Source of the DNA: a virus
Length of the DNA: 59,664 nt
Direction: 5' to 3' (one strand)
Virus record (IMG/VR): IMGVR_UViG_3300034198_013821
Location: 1 to 59,664 of that record
Position 1 is the first letter of the stretch. Every line of letters starts with the position of its first letter. Both the position numbers and the translations under genes were made by a program. The notes below the pieces were generated by a model. That model had not been told where the DNA came from, made no database searches, and saw only the letters and a list, made by a program, of their open reading frames with translations. This document shows positions 32,123 through 39,706 of the stretch, one piece after another.

Positions 32123-32316
32123 TATACTTTTGATTTATAAATTTTTTCTACAATACTTGTTACCCCTTCAATTGATATGTAAGCGGTTGAAATGACAACC
32201 CAATTTGTACCATCTAAATTTCCAGTAAATAAACCTACCGAAGCAATTACAAATACTACCAATTTTCTACTTACCCATTTTGACAAATATTTGTCGATGT
32301 ATTCTTGTCTTGACAT
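32122..32316 (-). CDS. Holin candidate, 64 aa
   Basis: MSRQEYIDKYLSKWVSRK basic N-terminus and two hydrophobic segments (about 19-32 and 38-52) with a basic tail. Same size and position (just upstream of M15 endolysin) as holins in Flavobacterium phages. Forms inner-membrane holes in that role. Small, so the call rests on context. Confidence 0.75.
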   Translation of the reverse strand: MSRQEYIDKYLSKWVSRKLVVFVIASVGLFTGNLDGTNWVVISTAYISIEGVTSIVEKIYKSKV

Positions 32317-32319
32317 TGA

Positions 32320-33135
32320 TTAAGTGTAATAATTAATAATTCTATCCTTTTGAAATTTCAATGCTTGTTCTGGGGTATAAACTTTTGAGTTTTTGAATAT
32401 GTTGTTTTTACTTACCATTGGAGAAATCAATTTCTTTTGATGTTCTATTACATATTCCTCTACGATTTTATCGAATTTAGTCTTGTCTATGTTTTTTATT
32501 TTTTCATCTTCTATATCAACATAAACATAAACTCTCTTATCGCCATTATCATATTCCCTATCTACATAATTTTCTACAAGTTTCATTAACTCGTACTTAT
32601 CCTCAAATTTATTTTTATTCTTTTCAACTCCATCCGTATTTTTATGGTAACGAATGTGAGTTAAGTTTTGCCAAATTTTAGGCGTTATTCTACCAATAGA
32701 CTGAAAATGCATAACAATATCCATATCTTTGTGCCTATTGGTTGCAATAGCACCCATTAAATCATTAGGCAAAGCATCAGATAAAAATTTTGATGGGTCT
32801 TCTATAAGGAGCAATCCCCCTCTAAAATCTTTTAGAATTTTAAATAACGTTTCTTGTAGCTCTCTTGTTGTCATTGTAACCCCATCGTCATTAAATGGTC
32901 TTATTCGCCTTGCTTCAACTTTTGGATGAACAGAAAACTTCATAACATCTGATATTCTTAATGCTTTTATATTTTCATACTCATCATTAACATCGACAAC
33001 AAGAACTTTTCTACCTACAACTCCAGCAGAAGGATTTCCAGATATGTATTTCACAAGCATTTTGTTAGTCGTAAAGGTTTTCCCACAACCCTTACGACCT
33101 ACTGCTACTATTAGTTTTGGCTCTCTTTCTTCCAT
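32320..33135 (-). CDS. FtsK/HerA-like P-loop ATPase, candidate DNA-packaging motor, 271 aa
   Basis: Walker A GRKGCGKT (residues 13-20), a second strand VLVVDVNDEY (44-53), Walker B GGLLLIEDP (107-114), ATNRHKDMDIVMHFQSI (131-147) with the Arg/His and sensor Gln145 seen in HerA/FtsK and A32-like packaging ATPases. Size (about 200-290 residues) matches packaging ATPases of PRD1, SH1 and STIV-like viruses, which pump DNA into membrane-containing capsids, and not terminases, which carry a nuclease. Zot-like secretion ATPases are the main alternative. No membrane helix. Three bases from the holin gene. Confidence 0.78.
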   Translation of the reverse strand: MEEREPKLIVAVGRKGCGKTFTTNKMLVKYISGNPSAGVVGRKVLVVDVNDEYENIKALRISDVMKFSVHPKVEARRIRPFNDDGVTMTTRELQETLFKILKDFRGGLLLIEDPSKFLSDALPNDLMGAIATNRHKDMDIVMHFQSIGRITPKIWQNLTHIRYHKNTDGVEKNKNKFEDKYELMKLVENYVDREYDNGDKRVYVYVDIEDEKIKNIDKTKFDKIVEEYVIEHQKKLISPMVSKNNIFKNSKVYTPEQALKFQKDRIINYYT

Positions 33136-34217
33136 TATCTTTTTGCTCTTGGTTTTTTAGATGGCGCTTTAGCTGGTGCTTTTGCTTTAGCTCTCATTTT
33201 TCTAACTGGCTTAATCGGTTCTCCGCTTAACCTTTCTAATTCTGATAACATATCTTTGTCGCCAAATGTAGGCATACCGCTTGGCGCTACATATTCATCT
33301 TTAAAACCACCTCTATCGGTTAATTGAGAATAAACGCTTTCCTCCTCTGGTTCAAAGTAACTAACTTGTTCTTGCAAAGGTGTCATTGGTTTTGCTTTTG
33401 CTTTTGGTTTGTCATAAACTACTTCGCTTTGTATTTCAGCATAATCGTCATCGTTTGATACTGTTTGTTGAGTTGGTTGTGCGGACTGTGTAGGTTGCGC
33501 TGGTTGAACTGGTTGTTGTCTAACCGCTTGACTTTCTCTAATAGCAATCGTATTTTCTTTTAATGAATCTAAAATGCTATTTGCAGTTTTTCTCAACATA
33601 AATGCTTGAACTCCTTTTGTACCTAAATCGGTAATAAAGTAATATGCCAATAATTGCTCATCGGTCATACCTACTCCACGTTTTTTGAATACACGAATTA
33701 ATGGTGGTTTTACTTTTTCTTTAAATTCATCTGTAACGTAAAACGCTTCTTTAATACTCTCATTATATTCTAATGCAAAATCTTTAATTGGCACATCGCC
33801 ACTTTCAGTAGTCAAAGTAATATCGGCATTGATTTCCCCTTCTGCAATTAATCTATCTAATTTAGTTTCTGAAATTTCTGGAAATTTACCCAACAAACCG
33901 CAACCTTTTTCGTAAAGGTCTAAAGTCATTTCAGCCATCATTTCCGCACCCATAGTTTTTTCTTTACCATCGAGTTCGGAATATGATTCGTTGAATACTC
34001 TGTCTGGTTCTTTTTCAGTTTCTACAGTTTCTTCAAAATCTGAATATGAAGGCGCTTGAAAATTAGGTTCTTCAATATCGGGCATTACTTGGTTTTCATC
34101 AACCTTGTGATTGGTATAGCTTCGTTGCTTTACTGGTGCATCTAAAGGCGAAAAGTCATTCCCTACCGTTTCTACTACTTCCGCATAGATTTGTTCTGTT
34201 TCTTGGTTATTGCTCAT
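33135..34217 (-). CDS. Acidic protein of the packaging cluster, 360 aa
   Basis: Disordered acidic N-terminus (1-85), helical core (90-225, with MGAEMMAEMTLDLYEKGCG and VRQQ region), Gln/Pro linker, then a Lys/Ala/Arg-rich tail (MRAKAKAPAKAPSKKPRAKR-like) that suggests DNA binding. Starts one base after... its stop touches the ATPase start (one-base overlap), so they are coupled. It may be a scaffold or DNA-condensing partner. Homology not recognised. Confidence 0.65.
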   Translation of the reverse strand: MSNNQETEQIYAEVVETVGNDFSPLDAPVKQRSYTNHKVDENQVMPDIEEPNFQAPSYSDFEETVETEKEPDRVFNESYSELDGKEKTMGAEMMAEMTLDLYEKGCGLLGKFPEISETKLDRLIAEGEINADITLTTESGDVPIKDFALEYNESIKEAFYVTDEFKEKVKPPLIRVFKKRGVGMTDEQLLAYYFITDLGTKGVQAFMLRKTANSILDSLKENTIAIRESQAVRQQPVQPAQPTQSAQPTQQTVSNDDDYAEIQSEVVYDKPKAKAKPMTPLQEQVSYFEPEEESVYSQLTDRGGFKDEYVAPSGMPTFGDKDMLSELERLSGEPIKPVRKMRAKAKAPAKAPSKKPRAKR

Positions 34218-34653
34218 CTTTCAATGTATTTAATTTGGTTTTTATATTTGTTATTTTTTCTAATGTTTTTCTATCAACTGGGTGTGCCGAGTTCAAAGAT
34301 ACTATTTCATTTTTATAAATCGAAGTAAGATTTTCGGGTTTTTTTAAAATAAAAGATATGTTTGAGTTATCTAAATTTACTCTATTTTGTAAAAACATAG
34401 CGCAAACTCCAATAGCACTACGCCTATTGTTTTTTCTTTTTGCTGAAAAGAACTCGCTTAAAGTCATTTCAAATTCCTCACATACAACATTAATTATGTT
34501 TTCTGCTTGTAGTATTTGGTCTGTTGTAATTTGGATATTATTCTTTCGAGAATAAACAAGGATTTCTATAAGTCGTTCCGTTCCGATTACATTGATTGTC
34601 TTATCTAACTCTTTGAGTACGTTAGATATGTTGTTAGTTGCTTCTTGGTTCAT
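34207..34653 (-). CDS. DnaA domain IV-like DNA-binding protein, 148 aa
   Basis: Residues 45-110 (IINVVCEEFEMTLSEFFSAK, then RRSAIGVCAMFLQNRV and NISFIL) follow the helix order of the DnaA C-terminal DNA-binding domain: V..F....S..R......R.....L.......I. No AAA+ domain is present. Next to the packaging ATPase, it could recognise a packaging or origin site. The match is by eye and moderate. Confidence 0.6.
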   Translation of the reverse strand: MNQEATNNISNVLKELDKTINVIGTERLIEILVYSRKNNIQITTDQILQAENIINVVCEEFEMTLSEFFSAKRKNNRRSAIGVCAMFLQNRVNLDNSNISFILKKPENLTSIYKNEIVSLNSAHPVDRKTLEKITNIKTKLNTLKDEQ

Positions 34654-34662
34654 ATTTTGTTG

Positions 34663-35046
34663 TTATTTTAAGTATTCATCAATTATATTTTTAGTCTGTT
34701 CAAATCCAACTCCAAAACACGCTTTATATCCTTTTGCGTTTAATTTCTCTATTGTTTCCAATTGACCTTTCAAATGGTCGTTTGTACTTGCTTTAATCGT
34801 TCCATCTTTTTTAAATGGCGTTGCAACCTTTAACTCTATGAATAATCCGTGAAAACCGTTTCTCGGTTCAAAAATTATTACATCTGGACATTTGAACCCG
34901 TTTTTTTGAATATTTCTATTTCTAACGGATTGCATTTTAGTTAATTTCAAATTTGCAATAGTATCAGACATATAATCAATATCTTGGTATTGGTACGACA
35001 AATATCTACATACTGCGACTTGTAAGTCATATTCTGGATGTAGCAT
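34663..35046 (-). CDS. VRR-NUC nuclease, 127 aa
   Basis: EYDLQVAVCRYLSYQY at the start, then CPDVIIFEPRNGFHGLFIELK (Asp...Glu-X-Lys, PD-(D/E)XK core) and GQLETIEKLNAKGYKACFG. This is the stand-alone VRR-NUC form common in phages; such enzymes cut branched or double-stranded DNA. In this position it may resolve branches before packaging. Confidence 0.85.
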   Translation of the reverse strand: MLHPEYDLQVAVCRYLSYQYQDIDYMSDTIANLKLTKMQSVRNRNIQKNGFKCPDVIIFEPRNGFHGLFIELKVATPFKKDGTIKASTNDHLKGQLETIEKLNAKGYKACFGVGFEQTKNIIDEYLK

Positions 35047-35690
35047 TATATTCCGTATTTTTTAGCAAATTCTGGGTGCTTTAAAATTTGCGCTCCCACT
35101 ACTTTAGCAAAATCATTGTCTGTTGGGTAATGCTCCCCCATATAAACACGACTATAAGCAATATCCTCAATTATCTCTTTGCAATAGCTATGGTATGTTG
35201 GGTATTTACTTGAAATTACATTTAATATCACATACGCTTCTGCGGTGTGACCCGAAGGAAAAGAAGGTGTGAAAGCAACATAGCTATTTTGAGGAAATAA
35301 TTTTAATTTATAATAATTTGCCAATTGATTTGGTCTTGGTCTATTATAATAAAACTTCAATTTCATAATAAGATTTTGAATATCTAAAACAATACTTGAA
35401 GTCAAGTCCTCTACATCAATTCCTTTCTGTTTGAAAGTAGTATTAATCACTTGTAGCAAATTCCTATCGTATGCTTTATATCTTTTAAGATAACCTAAAT
35501 TATCGACATCCTCCATAGATTTTAAACAGTCAACAATTTCATTCAATTCGTCTTTAACTAATTCAGAATCATTAAGAGGGCAAACGTTTAATTTTAATTT
35601 GTCAAACAAGTCATCAACCATACAATTGTGGTCGAGTAATTGCTTTTGTTGAACAGTTGGATTACCATAAGTTATTTCGTTAAATTCCAT
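35046..35690 (-). CDS. PAP2-family phosphatase, soluble, 214 aa
   Basis: Motif 1 KFYYNRPRP (Lys112, Arg119), motif 2 PSFPSGHT (His148), motif 3 SRVYMGEHYPTD (Arg181, His187, Asp191): the complete type 2 phosphatidic acid phosphatase/acid phosphatase triad. No membrane helices or signal peptide, so a soluble cytosolic or virion enzyme. Substrates could be lipid phosphates, nucleotides or sugar phosphates. In a lipid-containing virus a lipid role is attractive but unproven. Confidence 0.88.
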   Translation of the reverse strand: MEFNEITYGNPTVQQKQLLDHNCMVDDLFDKLKLNVCPLNDSELVKDELNEIVDCLKSMEDVDNLGYLKRYKAYDRNLLQVINTTFKQKGIDVEDLTSSIVLDIQNLIMKLKFYYNRPRPNQLANYYKLKLFPQNSYVAFTPSFPSGHTAEAYVILNVISSKYPTYHSYCKEIIEDIAYSRVYMGEHYPTDNDFAKVVGAQILKHPEFAKKYGI

Positions 35691-35693
35691 AGG

Positions 35694-35873
35694 TTATTTC
35701 TTGAAAAATTTTAATATTTTTTTATATTCATTAGTATTGTAAGGCACTTTACCGTTGAGCCAATCTCTTTTAGCTGGACAACCGCAATCGTCTGTTATAC
35801 TTTCTACAATAGCTTTAATTCCCGTAAAGGTAGTTATTTTTTCTATTGTATCGCCTAACCCTCTACTTTGCAT
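35694..35873 (-). CDS. Small Cys-motif phage protein, MQSRGLGDTI type, 59 aa
   Basis: MQSRGLGDTIEKITTFTGIK, then DDCGCPAKRDWLNG and a PYNTNEY tail match a small protein I know as widespread in Bacteroidota phages. The CGC with downstream basic residues may bind metal. Function unknown. Confidence 0.8.
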   Translation of the reverse strand: MQSRGLGDTIEKITTFTGIKAIVESITDDCGCPAKRDWLNGKVPYNTNEYKKILKFFKK

Positions 35874-35876
35874 AAT

Positions 35877-35963
35877 TTATTTTTTCATAAACTTGCAAAT
35901 CAAATAACCTACTAATACTCCACCGCCAAATAAAGCTACGTGCATTGTTGTCATATTTTTCAT
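35877..35963 (-). CDS. Miniprotein with membrane helix, 28 aa
   Basis: MKNMTTMHVALFGGGVLVGY and LICKFMKK; the membrane helix spans residues 8-24. It fills the gap between two genes with 3-5-base spacings. Supported by design and packing only. Confidence 0.55.
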   Translation of the reverse strand: MKNMTTMHVALFGGGVLVGYLICKFMKK

Positions 35964-35967
35964 AATC

Positions 35968-36318
35968 TTATTTTTTAAATTTTTTGTATGCAAAATAACC
36001 AGCTACTAAAACTACTGCAATAATCAAATTTTGATTGTATGCACCAGCTAATTTTCTAAAATAATAACCTTTACTTTTTGATGGAAGTTGTGCTTTTCCA
36101 TTTGTAATTAAGCTATTACATCCAACTTTTTTACCTTCGTCATTTAAACACATTCCTCCATCTGTAATTGTCGGTTTTACTGAAAATTGTTTTTTAAATT
36201 TATCTATATCAATCGGAGCAGTATAGTCTTGAATTTGATTTACTGTTCCGAAATCAAGCGGTTTTGCGCCACCACCATCTACTAAACCTCCACTTGGGTT
36301 GTTTCCTATTTGTGACAT
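35968..36318 (-). CDS. Tail-anchored protein, 116 aa
   Basis: Gly-rich N-terminus, two Cys (GGMCLNDEGKKVGCNS), basic region and membrane helix (about 95-111) with KKFKK tail. Virion membrane protein candidate. Confidence 0.68.
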   Translation of the reverse strand: MSQIGNNPSGGLVDGGGAKPLDFGTVNQIQDYTAPIDIDKFKKQFSVKPTITDGGMCLNDEGKKVGCNSLITNGKAQLPSKSKGYYFRKLAGAYNQNLIIAVVLVAGYFAYKKFKK

Positions 36319-36321
36319 AAA

Positions 36322-36654
36322 CTAAGTTTTTTGATATTTTTTACCTAACGCTTTTTGAACGTTGTATTTTATTTCCTCAATATCGCCAGTCATATTATCA
36401 AACTCATCTGCGCTCGGTTGTTCGTCAAGTTTTTTAATTGCTTTTCTGTAATACATAATACCGTAAATTGGTACTACAATCCATAATGCCATAATTAGTA
36501 TATCTACCATTTTCCAACTTGCTTTAGCTTTATTTTCAAATGCACCACCATCTTCATAAGTAGGTGTTGGAGCTGGTGCTGGGGTTGGCGCAACAACTGG
36601 TGCTGGTGTTGGGGTTGGCGCTACTGGCGTAGCTACTGTTACTTCTGCTTCCAT
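36322..36654 (-). CDS. Membrane protein with Pro/Ala/Thr N-terminus, 110 aa
   Basis: Residues 4-35 are a Pro-Thr-Ala-Val low-complexity run (PTPAPVVAPTPAPAPTPT), then a membrane helix (52-68) and a basic plus acidic cytoplasmic-type tail. The Pro-rich part may form a stiff stalk. Confidence 0.68.
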   Translation of the reverse strand: MEAEVTVATPVAPTPTPAPVVAPTPAPAPTPTYEDGGAFENKAKASWKMVDILIMALWIVVPIYGIMYYRKAIKKLDEQPSADEFDNMTGDIEEIKYNVQKALGKKYQKT

Positions 36655-36656
36655 TT

Positions 36657-37067
36657 TTATTTTTTTAATGTTGATGTTATTAATAATATTCCAGCCAAAC
36701 CTCCTAAACCAGCGTACACGTATTTATGCGCTGAAAGGTGTTCTTTGAAATTAGACAATGTGTTTGATGCTTTTTTAGGTAAAGGTTTTCCAAACACCGT
36801 TACTGCGCTTAATTCTATTGGGTTCGCATCTACCAAAGTAATTGACTTACCTTGTAATTCACTCGGTTTTAATGTTTTTGATTGAAAACCTAAATAGCTA
36901 ACTTCAAATAATGAATTGTCATTAATTATTTCGTTTTCTAAACTAAAATTCCCATCTATATCTGCGGTAGTTCCAAACTTTCCCGATTGATTTCCGTTTC
37001 TAATTGTAATGTTTGCCAAAGCTAAAGGTTCGCCTTTAGAATCGACTACTGTTCCGTATATTTTCAT
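36657..37067 (-). CDS. CarboxypepD_reg-like domain with membrane anchor, 136 aa
   Basis: Residues 2-75 (IYGTVVDSKGEPLALANITI, TADIDGNFSLE, FEVSYLGFQSKTL) are the carboxypeptidase-regulatory-like beta-sandwich that normally begins SusC/TonB-dependent receptors. Here it is fused to a C-terminal membrane helix (114-132) and nothing else. Perhaps captured from a host receptor gene and now a membrane-tethered virion protein. Confidence 0.82.
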   Translation of the reverse strand: MKIYGTVVDSKGEPLALANITIRNGNQSGKFGTTADIDGNFSLENEIINDNSLFEVSYLGFQSKTLKPSELQGKSITLVDANPIELSAVTVFGKPLPKKASNTLSNFKEHLSAHKYVYAGLGGLAGILLITSTLKK

Positions 37068-37240
37068 TAGCTTTTACCTCCCATTGTTAAACGTTTAATA
37101 GTGTACCAATTCACGATAGCACCTAACGTAAATGATATAATACCCACTACTACAAAAATAGTAGATAGGTGCTTGTGTAACTCGGTATTAACCTCTTTTT
37201 TTATTACTTCTTCGTCTTGTTTAGCATTTTGCTCTAACAT
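37067..37240 (-). CDS. Membrane miniprotein, 57 aa
   Basis: Charged N-half (LEQNAKQDEEVIKKEV), membrane helix 26-46 (LSTIFVVVGIISFTLGAIV), basic tail. Overlaps the next gene's start by one base. Virion membrane candidate. Confidence 0.66.
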   Translation of the reverse strand: MLEQNAKQDEEVIKKEVNTELHKHLSTIFVVVGIISFTLGAIVNWYTIKRLTMGGKS

Positions 37241-37243
37241 AGT

Positions 37244-37858
37244 CTATTTTTTTAATTTTTTGTATAAATAATAACTACCGCCTAAAAGCAAAGTCAATCC
37301 TACTAATAAATATCCTTTATAAGACTTTACAAGTAAAGAGAAACTACCATTTTTCAACCACTCACTTGGTAATTTTTCAAGCATAATTTTCTTGACTTCC
37401 CACACTTGTATTTTTTTATTTTTGTCGGTGTCAAAAGCTGGGTTTTGCGACGCTATTAAAGAACTCGAAAGAGAATTAGTCTGCAAAACATAATCGTCTG
37501 GCTTACCTACTGCTAATGGGAAAAAAGTAACAAAATAAGTGTCTATATAGTTTTTCAACTTTCCTTTGTAAGGTAAATAGTATTTATACACATAATCTAA
37601 CTGCTGAACTGCGGTCATGTTTTTTAAAGCACTCGATGTTGTTCCTAAACCTTTTGCAGTATTTGGGATAAATTGAATAAGTCCTACTGCACCTATTGGA
37701 TTAGTAATACTTGGAGAAAATGTTTTAGCACTTTCCCAATACATAATTGCCATCAACCAATTTGGGTCAATGTTTAATTTGCTAGATATATTTTTGACTT
37801 TATTTATAAAATCAACTCTATATGATGCTGGAACTTTATCTTCAAATACTAACGCCAT
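37244..37858 (-). CDS. Lytic transglycosylase with C-terminal membrane anchor, 204 aa
   Basis: SLT fold: DPNWLMAIMYWESAKTFSPS with catalytic Glu42, then GAVGLIQFIPNTAKGLG (GLIQF motif, 59-63). A membrane helix lies at 182-198 with KKLKK tail, so the enzyme is tethered to a membrane. Cleaves the glycan strands of peptidoglycan; anchored to a virion membrane, it could open a hole for DNA entry, as P7-type enzymes do in PRD1 (known for that virus, inferred here). Confidence 0.88.
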   Translation of the reverse strand: MALVFEDKVPASYRVDFINKVKNISSKLNIDPNWLMAIMYWESAKTFSPSITNPIGAVGLIQFIPNTAKGLGTTSSALKNMTAVQQLDYVYKYYLPYKGKLKNYIDTYFVTFFPLAVGKPDDYVLQTNSLSSSLIASQNPAFDTDKNKKIQVWEVKKIMLEKLPSEWLKNGSFSLLVKSYKGYLLVGLTLLLGGSYYLYKKLKK

Positions 37859-38152
37859 TTACCACAATATTTGGTCGGCATACCAACCATTACTATTTTT
37901 TACTTTTCTGTCTTTTTTGTGTCGTTCTTTATATAGTTTTAGCCTATGATTAGCGTAGCCTTTTTGGAACAATCCACTTTTTTCGTTTTCTAAATAAGTA
38001 GGGTAATCTTTCATACCTCTTGCACCTATTCGGGCAACTCTGATACCATTTTTAAATACATCAATCTTTTTCAAAATATTAGTTGAAGGTTTAATTTCAA
38101 CGCCTATTCTTTTTGCTTGTGCATACGAGTATGGTAATATTTTGTAAGCCAT
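37859..38152 (-). CDS. DUF5754-like protein shared with giant viruses, 97 aa
   Basis: SYAQAKRIGVEIKPST, KKIDVFKNGIRVARIGARG, DYPTYL and the ending RHKKDRKVKNSNGWYADQILW match, from memory, a small protein of nucleocytoplasmic large DNA viruses and some phages (DUF5754 type). Function unknown; basic, soluble. One base from the transglycosylase start. Its presence in a phage virion cluster is notable. Confidence 0.75.
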   Translation of the reverse strand: MAYKILPYSYAQAKRIGVEIKPSTNILKKIDVFKNGIRVARIGARGMKDYPTYLENEKSGLFQKGYANHRLKLYKERHKKDRKVKNSNGWYADQILW

Positions 38153-38155
38153 TTT

Positions 38156-38365
38156 TTAAACTGCTATAGCACCATTAATACATTGTTTCCAAGTAGTTGT
38201 GTAATAAGTACCATCTGGTCTTTTACAACGAGTAAGTTTACCAGTAGCATTGCTATATTCATCTTCCGAACATTTACACTCTTTTTTTTTATTTTGTTTC
38301 CAAACATAATAACCAGCTCCTAAGACTGCTAATCCTCCTACTAAATACATTGCGTTTTTTTTCAT
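38156..38365 (-). CDS. N-anchored small Cys-containing protein, 69 aa
   Basis: Membrane helix 6-22 (MYLVGGLAVLGAGYYVW), then CKCSEDEYSNATGKLTRC with four Cys in total, a YxNATG motif, and an aromatic end. Disulfide-stabilised virion membrane protein candidate. Confidence 0.68.
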   Translation of the reverse strand: MKKNAMYLVGGLAVLGAGYYVWKQNKKKECKCSEDEYSNATGKLTRCKRPDGTYYTTTWKQCINGAIAV

Positions 38366-38381
38366 TTTATATCGATTTTAA

Positions 38382-39077
38382 TTATTTGTTTTTAAACCAT
38401 AAATCCAAAAATCCATTTTTGCCTAACATTTTTAATAAATAACCTCTACTCTCTAAATTGAAAATTTTATTATTTATCATTTGCTCGGTTGTCTGACTGC
38501 TCTTAACCTTACTTTTTGAAGCATAATATCCAGAGTTGTAAGATACCATAACTTTGTTAATGTTTGCGCCACTATTGTCTTTAAACGCTTCTAACAACCA
38601 ACGTATGTTTGCAGTACCTACTGCAATATTAAATTCTGGTATTTTTAAAGCGTTCAATATTTCATTTGTTACCGAAGTAGTAGGCAATACATTTGGGTCA
38701 AATTTCTTACTTGATGGAATTATTTTGTTAAAATATTCCTTTGCAACTTTAGGCAAAGGACTACCTACAATTTTATCCCATTTAGAAATCATTTCCCAAA
38801 CCGCATCGGGTGTCATTTGCATTAACCCTACTGCACTATAATTGTTTTTGCCAACATTAATACCGCCACTCTCAGTAGCAATAAATCCAGTTATAATTGA
38901 ATCGTCAACATCAAACACTTCGCCCCACTTAGCAATGTAACCTCCATAGGTTTTATAAATCGTGTTCATTACATCCGTGTTCGCTTTAATTGTTTCTGGT
39001 TTAGAATAATTATAGCTTCCTTTCACGTAGGTACGATTAACATCGGGAACTTTTATTTTTATTTTTGTAAAAGACAT
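38382..39077 (-). CDS. Lytic transglycosylase (SLT), soluble, 231 aa
   Basis: Catalytic Glu69 in GFIATESGG, SAVGLMQMTP (GLMQM, 84-88) and VMVSYNSGYYASK (the AYNxG-type block, near 185-200) define the SLT/GEWL domain. No signal peptide or membrane helix. The second wall enzyme in this cluster; together with the anchored one, it would act on peptidoglycan at entry or release. Confidence 0.88.
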   Translation of the reverse strand: MSFTKIKIKVPDVNRTYVKGSYNYSKPETIKANTDVMNTIYKTYGGYIAKWGEVFDVDDSIITGFIATESGGINVGKNNYSAVGLMQMTPDAVWEMISKWDKIVGSPLPKVAKEYFNKIIPSSKKFDPNVLPTTSVTNEILNALKIPEFNIAVGTANIRWLLEAFKDNSGANINKVMVSYNSGYYASKSKVKSSQTTEQMINNKIFNLESRGYLLKMLGKNGFLDLWFKNK

Positions 39078-39079
39078 AT

Positions 39080-39247
39080 CTATTCGGTTAAAGGTTCTTC
39101 ACTTGTTGGGGTATCAAACGTTTGTAAGGTAACTGTACCACCCCTAATTTTTCTAACATTTCTTGTAAGATATTTGGTAAGCACAAAACCGCCTACCGCA
39201 ACTCCTACAATACCTACGCCTAAAAATATTTTCTTTTTTATATCCAC
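39080..39247 (-). CDS. N-anchored small protein with GTG start, 55 aa
   Basis: GTG start; no in-frame ATG upstream before a stop. Membrane helix 7-24 (IFLGVGIVGVAVGGFVLT), then basic linker and acidic tail. Fits the array design and the local gap exactly. Confidence 0.62.
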   Translation of the reverse strand: MDIKKKIFLGVGIVGVAVGGFVLTKYLTRNVRKIRGGTVTLQTFDTPTSEEPLTE

Positions 39248-39259
39248 TTTATTTTTTTT

Positions 39260-39673
39260 CTACCTATTATTTTTAAAATAATTTATTGCTCCTAAACTAC
39301 CTACAAGCAACAAACCCCCTAAAACTAAACCTACTACACCCATACCGCTTTTTTTCTCTTTTTCATCCTCTTTAATAGGTTGATTTATTGGAGCAACTGG
39401 TGGTACATTTTGATTTTGAGCATTTTGCTTTGCATCTCTTTGTTTTTTCTCAAAAAGCGTTTCCATATCCTCAATCAAATCTTGTTCCGTATCTTCGATA
39501 TATTCCAAAATCTCATTTAATTCAGCTAAAGAATCATCCGTTGGTTCTGCTTCATATTCCTCTCTTGCGCTTTCTGATTTTTCTTTTAACGCTTGTAATC
39601 CATCTAATCTTTTTGCAATTGAAGGTGTTACCTTATTTTGCAACTTTGCCAAAATACTGTTAATTGTTTCCAT
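39260..39673 (-). CDS. Tail-anchored coiled-coil protein, 137 aa
   Basis: Helical acidic coil (1-75, LNEILEYIEDTEQDLIEDM), Gln/Asn/Pro linker, membrane helix 111-131 ending FKNNR. First gene of the long unit 39673-to-30998 behind a promoter. Confidence 0.7.
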   Translation of the reverse strand: METINSILAKLQNKVTPSIAKRLDGLQALKEKSESAREEYEAEPTDDSLAELNEILEYIEDTEQDLIEDMETLFEKKQRDAKQNAQNQNVPPVAPINQPIKEDEKEKKSGMGVVGLVLGGLLLVGSLGAINYFKNNR

Positions 39674-39706
39674 AGTTAAATTTTACTTATTTAAGTTAAT
39701 TAACTA

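Noticed and set aside
32320-33135. Zot/pI-type ATPase of a filamentous phage
   Set aside because: Walker motifs are similar, but there is no membrane helix or periplasmic domain, no filamentous-phage coat genes, and the genome is far too large.
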